This document shows, piece after piece, positions 12,001 to 26,300 of a stretch of DNA of 64,000 bases. Position 1 is the first letter of the stretch. Each line of letters begins with the position of its first letter. Location of the stretch: the NCBI RefSeq assembly GCF_001039355.2, contig NW_019775802.1, forward strand, positions 727,723-791,722. Reading direction: 5' to 3'. Source of the stretch: Lingula anatina. Its lineage: Eukaryota > Brachiopoda > Lingulata > Lingulida > Lingulidae. Position numbers and translations under genes: made by a program. The notes below the pieces were generated by a model. That model did no database searches, had not been told where the DNA came from, and worked only from the letters and a program-made list of their open reading frames with translations.

Positions 12001-14947
12001 GATTGTAGTTCTTGATGTCTTGACACCCAAGTTTCATAGGTTTAGTTTCAACTAACAGCATTTTTTTCCCAGTCACACTCAAAATGGCAGGAGTCTAACC
12101 ATAAAAAATAAGGTTCAATTTTTCACCTTAACATGCATTTTGGGATAACAACAATGTCTGCACGCAATTTTCTCCACTGCTTTGCCTATGTCTTTTTTTT
12201 TTTTTTTTTTGAATAAGTGGTCCATAAAAACCTCACAAAATTAGATTTTGAAATTAAAAAAAAAATCTTTTTAAATACAGAACAGCATATTTACAGCTAC
12301 TTTGTAGATAAATTTTCCTGATAAGGATATGCCAAGTATTACTGCAAATCACTGATGACTGACACCATGAAAAACACCCTGGTATGCAAGCTGACTCCTT
12401 CTGGCATTGTCCTCCCTTCACCTTCAAATCCCCCATAGAAAAGTTAAGAAAAGAAACAAATTAGAAAGAAATGGACACAGGGTTTTCATTACAGATAGTA
12501 TTTCGAAACTCCCCTATCTCTCTGTCCTAAGGCTAATTGTCCAGACTGTCACCAACCTCAGCTAATACTTGACTTTTAACTGCTGGATATCACATCACAT
12601 CCTTTTACTGGGAGATATGGTGTGTTATACTTCTATCTGCATGTCTATTTTACATTTTCAAGCATAATGTTAATGTACACTAGAAGCTCAATCGAAGATA
12701 CAACATATTTACAAATTCTCTACTTTTTTCTTTCTTTCTTGCAGTTTTCAAATCTTTTTGTCCAGTCATCTTTTAAAAGTTCTTTGTGACACATCTCATT
12801 CAGAAAGACAGCAGGGGGGATTGATTTATCAGTGTTTTCCATTTATCTTACAAACATTAATGCAATATGAATCCAAATTAGCAAGTCTTGGAGCAGTATT
12901 TTCTCCCATAGATAAAATGAGTACAAGCTTGTTAAATGCATAAAGGATAATTCACAATTCTTTTCCAACCCATTTAGGGGTATTATTCAACAAATGACAA
13001 GTTGAAAAAGTTTAAAAGGCAACAAAAGAAGGTAACTGTTTCAAAGGAAAAGAAGCAAAGAAGCTGCTGTAATTGTTTAAAATATCAAATTTTCTCCTAC
13101 CTACTAGAAGTATTAATCAACTGACCACAAAATAAGCACTAGTATTTATCATAGGCTTTCCAGACAACTTCTCAAAATACATTAGCTCCATCACTGGCCC
13201 ATAGTGATAGGCATCTTAAATGCCAAACTCTCATTAAATCTGCCTGTGTGCCATTAAAAAAGGTAAACACCATTGGGAGTTGAGTTAAAAAAGAAACCCA
13301 TTGAAGTTAATACCTGTTTGATCAACTCATCCTCATTTCATTTCTATAAAGAAAGCTTAAGGTAGGATGATCATTGCGTTGAAAAATGAGAATCAGAAAC
13401 CCAGTGACACAATTAAGAACTACAGAACTTTTTTCATTGGAGGACACTGGCATGGTGTGACACCTGGTCAGTTGAACAGATAGATACACAGAAGAGAGAG
13501 AGAGAGAGCACAGAAATAAGCAATTCTATTTCAGAAATGTCTATCTCTCATGCAAAAAAGTGGCAAAAATGGAATTTACTTTCCAAAATAATCACTGCAG
13601 CTCTACAGAGTTGATGTGTTTTGAAAACATCCACAATCAAATGAACAGGTTACCAAAGGCCAAACAAGCAGCAACTCCTTCAAAATATTTAGCTGTGGAA
13701 CCTGCTCATTATAAACATAAAATTGGTCTTTCATGTTCTTTCCCTTGGCATTTACCTCAGTTTTCAAAGCGTTATACTGGGATTTTTGGCTGAATTGAAT
13801 TAAAACTTGGATAATTGAGTACTAAAACTCGCATATATTGAAAATATGCCAAAGCTGTAAAACAGCCCTCACAAGTTCTATTGATCAATAAAATCTGAAT
13901 TTTCATTTATTTTAATCATTTATTTTAACTATCCTTTGTATCATGCCATTGTAAAACATCCACTTCTATAAATGAAAGTTTTTTTTATCTCTGAACACAG
14001 CAAAACCTAACCTCCGGTCACTATTTCTAGCTGCATGTCCCGAGGGTTTCTTGCGCTACGCCCGCTCCTGCTACAGGTTTGGGAACACCACAGTGACATG
14101 GCTGAAGGCTGAGGAGACATGCCAGAGCCTGGACCCCAGGGCACACCTGGTGGGAGTGGAGTCCAAGGAGGAAAATGACTTCCTGATAGCATACAGGAAA
14201 TACAATGCAGGTAATAGAGATGAATAGATTTGTTTGCATTAACAGAGAGTTTGGTAAAGCAGATATTCTTTTGTGTATTTATTCTTTATTTATTTTATTT
14301 TACTAGTGTGATGTTATCAATTTTATATTGAAGATGTAACTGATTTTAACAAATTGCTAAGTAAAAGATATGCTATTTGTCTTTGGTTAAAAGATAACAT
14401 CTCCAGAAATGCTGCATCTGTGCTTTCATATGCTGACAACATATTCTGACTACTGTTTCCTTTTGTGACTTGGCATTAGTCCATTAATGATGTCATAAAT
14501 ACTGTTTGTATCTATTTATTCTAGTTACCAAAACCTCTGTATCTAGGGACACTATATTTAACAATAACTGAGCAGATTACCAATTATCTCTTCTTATATC
14601 AAACACCCTGTTACACATATCTTCAACTTTAAATGCATTTTATAAATATAGTCAATCTTTCATAAAAATATAATGACTTCATATAAATTTTTTTTCAAGA
14701 AAAATGGAGCAGCTCCTTCTTCTGGTCTGGAGGCAATGATCTCCACAATGAAGGGACCTGGACCTGGGTGGGGACTGGGAAACCTCTGACCTTCACCTTC
14801 TGGCTCCCCGGGGAACCCAACTCATTCCACCAGCACCAGGACTGTATGTACTTCACCGGAGATGGCGAACATCGCTGGGATGACTGGAACTGCCACTCAC
14901 TGAAGATTAACTATGTCTGTGAGATAATATTAGAAGGGACAAACTAA
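9003..14947 (+). CDS. Lectin gene A: secreted coiled-coil C-type lectin, EPN type
   Basis: I read three coding exons: 9003-9720, 14031-14210 and 14700-14947, all joined in phase 1. They give 381 aa with TAA at 14945-14947. Residues 1-20 form a signal peptide (hydrophobic core, cleavage near TTLS/QS). Residues about 50-105 and 130-230 are charged heptad-rich coiled coil. They include one Cys at the start (GDQC) and one N-glycosylation site (NMT). Residues 242-376 are a long-form C-type lectin domain with six Cys. Ca2+-site motifs are EPN (338-340) and WDD (359-361, the usual WND place), then NC and VCE. EPN predicts mannose/GlcNAc-type binding. There is no transmembrane segment or collagen repeat, so the product is probably secreted and oligomerises through the coil. 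Exon 1 is in another contig than exons 2-3 (N at 10261), but the phase match and gene B support the join. The ligand is inferred. Confidence 0.88.
9900..10275. other. CpG-rich repeat-like patch and contig join in lectin A intron 1
   Basis: This stretch has far more CpG than the surrounding AT-rich intron. It is bounded by G/C homopolymers (9918-9930, 10015-10023 and 10262-10271). A single N at 10261 abuts a G run of about 10. A small inverted repeat (GCATTAC / GTAATGC) lies near 10136-10160. It is probably an interspersed repeat that stopped the assembly. Unlike the other N positions, I see no duplicated sequence across this one. Confidence 0.5.
11508..11540. repeat. (CAAA)n microsatellite
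   Basis: A run of ACAA/CAAA units lies in intron 1 of lectin gene A, followed by a short A run. It has no coding meaning, although an open frame reads through it. Confidence 0.9.
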
Positions 14948-15290
14948 AAGCCTTGGCTCCTTTTTTATTTCCATTTTAATCTATTAATTTCAATTTCGTC
15001 ATTTTAAAAAGACTAGATCTGGTTTTTGATCAGATTGTCTAAAATGTCTTAATTTACTGGGGTAATCTGCTCAAACAACTATTTACTTGTTACATCATAG
15101 AGAAATTTCAAAGAAATATCACAAGGGAATGTGACATTTTCTGGAAAAAAGTACATATAAATGAGAAATATTACTAATCTCTAATAACACTGCTGCAATT
15201 TTTCATTACTAATCATATAAAGATGTTATACAATAATATCAATGCAAAAATGTAAACAGTATCTCAATACAGAGATCAAGCATAAACAAT

Positions 15291-15296
15291 AATAAA
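15291..15296 (+). terminator. Candidate poly(A) signal of lectin gene A
   Basis: A canonical AATAAA lies about 345 nt after the stop codon, in AT-rich sequence. A second, weaker ATTAAA at 15733-15738 is an alternative. No transcript evidence is available. Confidence 0.4.
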
Positions 15297-16531
15297 TATG
15301 TGAAGTATCTGAAATTCTGGCAGAATTTCAATCAACTGAAGAAATTTAACTTGACTATAATTCAGTGGAAATGGTTACATTCAGAGTGAATCCATGTTGA
15401 GTCCAGAATCAGAAAGCAAGCCAAATAACTAACTGCCTATACTTTTATTTTGTGCATATAACAATATTAAGTTATTATTAAGAAACAAGTTCTATATACA
15501 TATATCATATAAAGCAGATAACCATACAAGGGTTTTAAATATCAACATAATGTAATGTTTTGTTTTTTTTTGTAAATAGCTTTTTTTACTGTTCATCAAG
15601 CTTATTGCAGAACAATATGCTGCTACTATAAGAGAAAGTTCTATCTGATGGGCATAATTACTTTTTTATCTGATGTGTGTCCCCAAGTTTTATTTTGTTA
15701 TCAATTTTGTAAAAGCTTTGTGATTGTGTTTCATTAAAAAATATAACTATTATGTTATCATAACCGCTACTGAATTGTTTTATTTTATATTTCACAGAGA
15801 TTCTGTGTTTGCTGTGCTCACCTTGTTGGCACATCCAAACACAATCAAGGATTCATTCTCAACACAACCACATCAAACACAATGAAAAACTCTGGGGTTT
15901 TTGGGTGTATTTCCCCATATGGGATAGCTCTGCAGTTCAACTGAATAGGGAGGGGGAGACGATTTTAAGACAGTGTGTAAGAGATTGTAGTAATTTTTCA
16001 TAAAAAGTGTCAAGTGCCCCTAAATCATCTCCTACTAGAAACCCTGCAGCATGTTTGTCACAAAAACAGAAACAAAGATGATGTCTTCTCTGCTGGAAGC
16101 AATATATCACAATGAACACTGAATACAACTTTGAAATGAAAACTTTTTTCAAACCATCTTCTTTAATAAAATAATTGTGACCAACCCGAATTAGATAGAG
16201 AAAAACCTTGGAGCTTAATTTTATGTGCACAGGTGATAAAATAACATGTAACACAACACCTCATGTAATCTGACTCACATATGTGTCTACACACACCAGT
16301 ACACACATACACAGAACCATGCACTTACCTACACGTTTTAAACAGACTGCCTTTCCTAGTGAATTTAGTGCAATTTACTCAGTTTAAACGTGTCCAATGT
16401 CATCCTGGTAAGGAATAAATCTAAATTTTTTTATTCATATTCTTCACAAATGTCTTATCTTCATTTTGTCTATTGTAACCTGACTAGGTGATTTTAATAT
16501 ACTGTTATTTGTCTTAAATATAGAAGAAATG

Positions 16532-16568
16532 AAAAAAAAAAAAAAAAGAAAGAAAGAAAGAAAGAAAA
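16532..16568. repeat. Poly(A)/(AAAG)n microsatellite
   Basis: An A run of about 16 passes into AAAG tetranucleotide units. It is simple sequence in the gene-free interval. Confidence 0.85.
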
Positions 16569-19500
16569 GAAAAAAATATTAAAAACCTTTCTACCACTGT
16601 AGACAGAGGGACATAGATTAGATTTCTGAGTCAATCAGTATATATCTTCAGATACACCTTAAATTTCTCTAGTTTCTCCTCTTACAGGGCAAATTTTACA
16701 TAATAAGAAGAAGAAGGAAAAAGAGAGTTTATAAAGGTTATTTACTGAGCCTCCTGTAGCTAAATCGAGACTTGAGACTGTTGTCTGACCATGTAATTTG
16801 AAGTGAGACACCCATAACACACTCATAACTAATATGATTACCATGTCCTGCTCATGATGTGCAGCTGTTGATACATTAACAATACCAATTGCTAATTCTA
16901 CATTATGGTAAATGAAAAAGGAAAAAATGTACACTTTGCTCAGTTCATTATGAAAAAAATAGTAACACAATATCCTTATGCCAGCTGTTTTTGACAGGGT
17001 AACAACTGTCACAGTATTAATAAATCTTAATATAAATATTACATTACTTCAATGTTGACCTGTGTACTTATATCAAATAAATGGCATAATCTGTAACAAA
17101 ATATCCTTACCAAAAACAAACAAAAAACATTACTTTGATTTTTGAATAAAAAATTTGATATTTCAAATTGTGCTGTGTAGGTATTTGCAAAGTTCATTAA
17201 AATGTTACTCTTTGAACTAAATATCTTCTATATATTGCCATCAGATAACAGCATGTCCTAGCTCCCCCAGTACAGTTAATGGGAATGTATTTAAAATGTT
17301 TTCCACCCTCAAGTTCTCTACTGCATTCTGACACCAGTTTCACCAATTTTAGCAAACTATAAGAAAGCTGCATCTAAGCTCGAGTGAGAGAGTGTAAGAT
17401 AATTGCCTGAATGATTGAAAGTTACATGGCATCCAGACATACCATGTAATTAATTCTAACCTGATAAAAAAGATACCAGAGTGAAGAGCACCCCGTGTGA
17501 CATATACCTATTATACCTTTTGACATCTGAGGCACATTATTGTAAGAAAACACTTGTAAGAAAACACTGCCATGGCAATTACCTCATACACCGCAAAATA
17601 TCCAAATAGCAACAACACTTTCATGGATTAACACAGATATATAACAACAAATTTTCTTTTCAAATTCAAAATTCTTTATATCCTTATGAACCATATTAAC
17701 ATGCAAATTCAAAGAGTAGGCTCCAATCAGCAGTCTCCTCTCTCTCACTGGTGATGGCAAAGGTTTTCTGTTTAGTTTGGGCATTTAATAGGAAAATATA
17801 AGCTGGTGTGAAAGAGCACTTTCTTAGAGAAGATTTCAGAAGGGACAAACTAATAGCTACCAGACGTGTTGATACTTCAAAAACCCTGAAGATTCCAGAG
17901 CAACTAACAAGTGAGTAGTGTAAGCAATATGAAAAACATGTTTTAATGAATAGGTCATGCATGAAATGTGACAGTGAGCATGAATTCATTTTGGTTATAT
18001 AATGATGTAACTAATCAATCTCTCTCTTTCTTTTCTCCCTCCTTCCATCCTATTCTTGCTCTACTAGGCCTGCTCTTCACAATCAAGTTGGTATTCTGTT
18101 ACATCTATCACATGTAAAAAAGCAAGGGTAAACATTTTCATCTTGCAGCCGGATCTTTTCAAACGAAATGTTTCAATTCTTTTACTAACATCTTCAATGA
18201 GCAGTAACTAAACATAATCTCAAACACAAACACACACGATGAATCCAAGCTTTCTTTTTAAATGCCAAGAAAAGACTTTACAATAATTAGATTAAATAAA
18301 AAGCCTATAAAATAAATCTAAAGTTGTAACTGAAGTATTAAGGCCATTACAATTGTGTATTTTTCCTATGTCTATTCTGTCTCCTGGTGGGGCCTCTCAC
18401 AAATTCTGATAGTGAAATGATCAGTGAAGGGAATGGTGATTTGATGGACTTAAAGTTGCAAACCTTTTAGTGAAAATCAATGGGCCAGACAAATGTCTCC
18501 TTTTTCAAATCAAGCAACATCCGATTTTAATCCATTGTTCGCCACGTTGCTATTTTGAAAGACACCAGATATGTCATTTCATTCTATATTTTAATCAGGG
18601 GAAAGCAAGTTTAGGAAGATGATCATTCCTGCTTTTAAACACTAAAGAATTAATTAAAAGGCCAAAACCTTTTGAAGTACTCTTTAAATAATCATCACTT
18701 AAATGTCTATAGTCCCTGACAACATTGGATTCCAATGAGACCTGTTACTGTCTTGGGTGACAACTTAAACAATCGCAAATGAAATGCTCAGCATGAAACA
18801 TTCCGCATGTTTGATCATCTAATAGGAATCGAAGATCACACAAGTCAATTTAAAGATCCAGATTCTTTCTAAATACAAGAAGTACAGATTAAGAGAGGAA
18901 TTGGTCACATCACTGGGAATATACCACCAGCCCAAAACTGTATATTTATTGGAAAAAGACCATAGTGATAGGAAGCTAACTAGTGCACAATCAAAGCCAA
19001 ATGTTGACATTTTATAAAATAGTAAACCTCAGGGTCACAATTCAATATATAAATTTTAATTTTTTCAAAACACTTTTTATTCAGATGTTATAGTACCTAC
19101 AACTCAATCTCTTGTGATTTAGGAGATATTCAGCCAATTAATGTTATGCACTGTACCATGACAATGAGAGTTTTAAAGTTGAAACACAAATCAGTAGTAA
19201 ACAAAAGAAAAAAGTCATTATCTTTATGGTGCCAGATTATGTCCCTTCTCCCCTTTTTTTTCTGAATTACCACATATATTTTATTATGTGATATAAAAGC
19301 TGTAAAACCTGGCAGCTACTGGTCCACAAATCAGGCAGATAAAACTGGTCAATTAAAGCGGGATGATTAAAAGTTAAAGGCTTTGTAGTATAATTGAAGT
19401 AGAAAAAGAGAAATAAATTGACAGGGTGGTCAGGCATTTTATAAATTAACTTCAGGCAATCATTACCATCTAGTTCCATAATGTCACTTCAGTAATGTGA

Positions 19501-20280
19501 TATCAAAAGAGCAAGTGGTTAGCAAATTGGCACAAAACTACCCCAATTAAAGATAGGAAAAAAGCAAAAATGTGTATAGGCCCTTAACATATAAGTTAAT
19601 AGTTCCTTTTTTCTCTTTTTTTTCTCTTCTTACTTCTTTTATTTCATTATACTGAATGTCAATTGAACTGAGTATTGTTGTAAATGGCAATGTGCCACAC
19701 ACATGTACTACTCTGAACAAAAACAGCAGACAACCATGTATGCCAATGCACTGTGTCCTCATGCAAACTTTCTGTTAATGCTTCATGTAATGAAACTGCA
19801 ACTTGACAGTAAAACAAGAAAGAAACGTTGTTATATTTAGGCTATACTCATTAGAGAATAAGGGAGAGGATTTTGAGGGGGAAAAAGGATAATTCACTGA
19901 AAATCAAGTACAGGCATCACGCATAAGTTACTTGTAACAGAAGATGTCTGGGCACTTAAATGTCTTAAATCTAAGCTCCTTTACTCTTATCTAAAAGTTA
20001 CTTTTTCATTTTGAGTTACCTTACTCCACAACACCCCTTTCTTTCTTGGGAATTAATACAGCAAGGGTTTTGTATTCATTAAAACAGAACGGCACACAGC
20101 TCCATTATTTATTAGCAGGAGGGAGATCCTGTACAATGTATTGGCAGAGGTCTTTGGTAAGGGACACTCCAGCCAAATAATAACAGGGCAATCCACAGTG
20201 AGACAGTACAACCATTTCATTTCCTGGAACTGATCAAATGAAGAGATTATAAAGGCAACTAGATTCTTGTTTCACATGAG

Positions 20281-20284
<4 letters not shown>

Positions 20285-20332
<48 letters not shown>
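20285..20332. repeat. (GA)n microsatellite
   Basis: About 24 uninterrupted AG/GA units lie in non-coding sequence. This tract is likely to vary in length between individuals. Confidence 0.95.
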
Positions 20333-20334
<2 letters not shown>

Positions 20335-23300
20335 TGGGAGAAAAAGATGTTTTTGGTAATATCAGAGATAAGTTTTCCAAGAGAGGCTATTAAGCTGTTG
20401 AGACCTCAATTAAAGATAGGAATTAAATCAGTCATCAATGATATATAATCCACGAGAGCTATCAATCATTCTGCAAAACAATATTACGATCATCATTCAA
20501 AACAGATTATATCTTTTAAACTTGAAATATTAAACCAAAGTAATTACAGAAGGTGATAAAAAATACTCCTTACAAACAGATAAACTCAAGATACTGTGCC
20601 AAGTTTTTTTTTTCGAGGGGAACATCATATTCTTTCAATCCACCAGGGTGTTATTGATGACTAGGAAAGAAAGTGGATGTGGTTACTAAGTAGTGGATAA
20701 CAGAAGACCATGGGATATCTGCCCAGCAAATCAGAACACGTTTGCTGATCATTCTACCTCACTTGAACTGAAAAAGATCCACTTAAAATATCTTCTACCT
20801 CTGCAAAACCACCCACCCCGTCACACAAAAATGGCGTGAAAAGAATCAGAAATCAACACCACCCCATAATCTGGGCTAAGGAGTAGATGTCAGGTGTAGT
20901 CCATTAGTTTACCAATCGTTTTCTTCTGATATACCACTGCTTTCATACGATTGCATTTAAAAAAAAACTGATTTTTAATTCCAGCAGCTGACATCAAATG
21001 TTCTAACCTTGCCCAACTTGGTTCAGTGATCTCAAACTTATATCTCAAAAAAAGAATAAAACATTAGTTAGATACAGAATTAGGTTTATCATCTTGGCTG
21101 AAAAGGCACACCTTTATGCATGCATGGCATGTTTTTAATTCAGGATTAAGCGTTTCATCCAAGGCAGTGAGTACTTTAAAAGTTAAAAGAAAATTAAATC
21201 TATCTGGTTAGTATCTCCTAATGTTTCACCTCCTGCCAAAGTGACACATGCAAAGTTCTTTTTTTTCTAGCCCCACTTCAGCTTGACAAATTAAAACCTT
21301 TCCACGAAACAGCTTGGTTCCAGCAGCCTATCAGTATGTGTTACTAGTAATGTGACAGTTCCCATTCTGATAGACTGTTTCACACACACAAATCTTATCC
21401 ACCTGATTCATGTCCTTCCACTTAAACATTCTGCTCACACTGGTGACTGTAGAACAGGAACAGGAGGATCAACCTAGGGGAAACTACATGTATATACTAA
21501 GTCCACACCCAAACCAAAAAGGTCAATTTCTAAAAATGCACCATAAATCAATTTCCTAAGGTCACATTCTGATTTTTGACAAAAACGAAGGCTTAAAAGT
21601 CTTATCTACTTCAATCTATGCATCAAATAAAGCCAAATGTTGCTTTTGAGAAGAAACGAGATAGTTCTCTCCACGACATACAGTGTATACATGATTTAAC
21701 CAAATTATACTTCAAAATTCAGTTGAAGTTTTTCACACTAGCATTTTATGTCTTGTATTTCACAGACATCGTCTCGATATCCTGTGAAACGGGACACTGT
21801 CTTAACAATTCTCAACAATTTCAACAATGTTCTAAGTTGTTTAAAATTCAAATCTTGAATCAGAAGCAAAAACGAAGTTTCATATTAAGTCGTTTAAAAT
21901 TCAAATAGTGTGCAAAATGCACCAATCAAGTTTCACATACCAGGGTTATACAAAACTGGGCATGGGGAAAAAATTCAGTTAAAGTTATATGATAATGAAG
22001 CAAGAACAAAATTCATCAAAAGATTCCAAAAATTTCACTAATAATATTTATTGGAAATAATACAAAAAATGAAAAATAAGTTTTAAAAGAAATGTCAGAG
22101 ATGATCAAAGGGTAACGTAATGCAAAAAATTATTGTTCAAAAAATTATTTCTGTTTGCACATTTTAAACCTTGAATTTCAAAGAAAAAGAATGTATCAAT
22201 ATAATCAAATCCATTCTATTTCACTATAGATTTTCACCACAACCAAGGAAAAACCAAAATAACACCAAACATTTCAGACTTCACAAATTCTTCAACAAAA
22301 AACCAGGTGGGTGGTTGGTAGAAAGCTGATCTCCAACATTCAGGATCGACATCTTGTAACACAAGCTTCACACTTACATGAAGACTCACGACATGGAGGA
22401 TCACGCAGAGATAAAATAAATGGACTTTGGGCTCACTAGCATAGCTTGTAAGGAAGACATCATCGTTGTCCCTATGGGCTTGCAACTTACTATTTACGTA
22501 GTCATAGTGAAGAAATTAGGAATGGCTGTTGGACTGGGGTAGGAGGTGCTTGCACAGATTGGTGGGATAAAGGGCAGTGACTGAAAATGTAAAATTTATA
22601 AAATAGACATCAAAACGACCATAAAATGTTGCCCTTTGTAACTATTTCTCAGTCATGCACAATAAATGTATTTATTATTCTATAAAGAAACTGCTGAACT
22701 GAAAAGCAGTCATGGCTTTTTCTACAGTTAAGTCACTCTAATTTCCTCAATGCCCCCTCCACCCTACTTTTCTGCCTGAAGACACGTTTTTATATAGAAA
22801 AGAATACATTCGCTCTCATCTGTTTGCTGGTGCCATTGTTTGACCTGCTCACAAGTGCTTACTCACTTCTTTGACTCTAAAATTAGCTTGCAGGGGAGTT
22901 GGAAGTTTTTGGCAAACTTGTACTTTCTCTTTGAATTGGTTTTGCCATGGGGCAGAGGGACCTCATTATCAGCTTGTGAGGTGGCAAGACAGATGTCAAC
23001 ATTCTAGAGTTCCGTGTCCCAAGGCTGAGGACAAACACACAGCAGACGGACTCACAATAATGCCAAGACACCCGTTGAACTATTTTTGAGTAGAATTTTG
23101 ATTTCATCCATCTTCATCAAACTTGCATTCAAGGAAATTTTCTTCCTATTTTGTGGTGCTCATTTTTATTATCTATATTTTTAAAGCTTTAATTACACCC
23201 CAAAACAAAACAGAGTTCAAATTCCATACAATAGGACCAAATGTGAAATCTCATCTCTTCTTTTCTATTAAAACAAATGCTTGCTAAATTTACAGAACTT

Positions 23301-26300
23301 ACTAATAGCCACCAAACTGCTGACTCCTTGTAACACAACAAAAACTCAAATAATTATTATTCATCTAGTTAGGGGATGAATGCCAATTCAGCATTCAAAT
23401 ACTTCAGTGTCCTCCTAAGGACAACAAGGTAAAACTTACATGTTGAAAAAATTAAGATAAATGTGACACTGAAACAATAACATTCAAAAACTTTTTTCTA
23501 CAAAAGGATAAACTGCTTATAATTTGCATTCATAACTCAAGAAGAGAGGAGCAGGACTTCATTCTATACAAATGATGAATGTGCCATTTTAAAATCATAC
23601 ATAACAAACCATTTAGAAGATTATTCAGTTTCCAATTCTATATTATATTGTGTCTATGCATATGTGAAGACATAACATGCACCCACTGATTTATAATGCT
23701 TATGTTTGTCATGCATCTGTCTTTTTATATGTTCTCAAGTTTTCTTCTATATACTTTTTAAAAGCAACAATCTGAAAAGTTAAGGTGCTTCCAGAAAATA
23801 GTTTGTCATCATTCTGTCTCCCATAATATGGCCAGGATATTAATATTCAGTTCACAACATAGATGTTGTAATCTATCATCAGAGCCTTGTTTTACATGAA
23901 AGTTACACGGTCATCATTGTCATACCTGCCAGATTGTCACAAAAATGGGGAGGGCATCAACTCCCATCATCTGATATATGACTAGGAAAAAGCTAATGTG
24001 ACCATTTGAATTTATGTTGAATTGTTTGTTCATTATCCTATTCTGATAGCAATTCTTTTGTAGATAAATAAGTATGGTGTACATGTTATAAATTTTACTT
24101 ATAAAAAGATCACTTTCAGCCCACCAAGCTTTGATACTTTTAGGTAAATGCCCACTGAAATTTTTGACATACGAATAATTATTTATGCCGAGAAAGTTGT
24201 TCAATTTTGAGCACACATCTCCTGTTTAACAAATGGGGTCATATTTTAGCAATCAGCAGCTTAAAAATATGTGGACAATGCCCCTCTTTGCTTCATCTAG
24301 ACATCGCTTTGACAGTTTACTCTGGCCTGTCTACTTCACCCAGATTATTTCACCTGTTTGACAGTAAGTTTTCTGTTCAATGATGTAATGAGGGGATAGA
24401 ATCTGCAATAACATACAGCTGATACCTTGAAATAGCATTTTATCTTCATTTTTAAAGCAATTCCCACAAAGAGGACACTGTACCATATCTTTTGTGCTCT
24501 CTCACAGCATGGTTTCTTGAACAAAATGAAATTTGTTATTATTATCCTGAAAGATCTGAAGAAGTCCATCAAATATTCCAAATATGAGACAAGGATTGAA
24601 TGAATTGTAAAGATTTCAATTAGCAATCTACTTCCATCACAAGCATATTCTTAATGTAAAATCTCATTTGTATCAAAATTCTTTTGAGCAAAATTGAATA
24701 TTGAAAAATAAAAATGGTAGGCTCTTGAACAAAAAGAGTAACATAATGAGCACTAAATCCATTACTCAATCAAAAACAAATACATGAGCCCTGTACTTAA
24801 ATATCATTTTACACTACAGAATGTGTGAAGCACTGTCATCTGAGACCATCACCCTGGGCTTCATTATAACACCTGGGGCATGACCTATCACAGGGTGTGA
24901 TCTATACTACACTAGCCATGTGTGACCTATCACAGGGTGGGATCTATCTGCTCTAGGGGTTCCTCACAGTCCCCAACACATCATTATCAGAGAATCCAAA
25001 CATTGCCATCCAAAAGTAAAGAAGAAATCTTACAGTCTAATCCTCTTTGATCATAATCTCAGTTTACCTAGTTCTATTTCACACCTGCAGGACTTGATTG
25101 AATGAGGCCTGAGGCTTATCTGATGATGATGACAACTATATATGTACTAATATTTTCTTAAGCCAAAATCTTATTAATGCAAAAGTATGTGCATTGACAG
25201 CACGGGACACTGACGTACCAATATCTATCTAACACCAAAATGTCCTTTTATTGAAAGGAATGGCAGTGGCAGCTAATATGATCAACAGTGATCATACTCT
25301 ATTATATTAAATTGTTTAAATTCCAGTGTGTTATGGATATTATAAAAACACTCCAAATCAGAAAACACTGAACAGGAGCTGGAGTATCACAAAAGTATAC
25401 ATCATATATGATGGAACATATTTCCTGTCCTACGCTCATATACCTCAGTTAATCATGCACAACTGTTTTCAATATCAGCAAACCCCTCCCCCTCCCAACA
25501 ATTAGTAAGTTGAACCAAATATACTCTTCTCAATGCTTCTGCGTTCTAAGGGTTCAGGAAGTACAACTGGTCAATATTTACCAGGTCAGTAAATCTAGAC
25601 GACCCTCCATTGGAAAAAAAAATTCCAGTCTTGGCTCCAATCTGAACCAAGAGGGGTTTTAATTTCCTGCAGCTTCCCACATATAAAGTGACCAAAAAAC
25701 TTGTGCTCTTAGTGTCAATGTCCCTTGGGCTATTAGATTTTTAACAAGCAGGAAATATGTCTATACATTATATTGATTCTCTGCAATTTTTAGTACAGAT
25801 TTCCTTCCCTGTGTGTATGTTATGTTACGAGCATGAACTTTACAAAGACCTGGCTCTTATGGAAAAAAGTTTTTGTTAGTCATTTTATCACAACCGTAGC
25901 TGTCAGGTAAATGCACTGAAACCTCTTCACAGTTATGTTTTAGTAATTGAAGGAAGTTACCCGATTAAATTACAATTCTAAACGTGCAAATAGATATTGT
26001 TGGTTCATTAAACCTGAAAATGTTGTATTGTTAAAAAAAAGTTCACTTCAAATGATGCCTTCCAATTTTGGAAAAAAAGTAAACACAAACTTTGGTAAAC
26101 ATTATTGTCAACAGTACATGTCAGTGTTACGAAATCTTTTGTATGTTTTCGCTCATACCACCTCACAATTAAGAATGCATGAATAAAAACAAGCAGCAGT
26201 TAGTAACTTAAACCTCTAATGAAGTCATTTCAGACTGAGTATAGCTATAATCAGAATTTCATAATGACATGATAGTCCCCTAAGGTTTTTTATTCTAAAA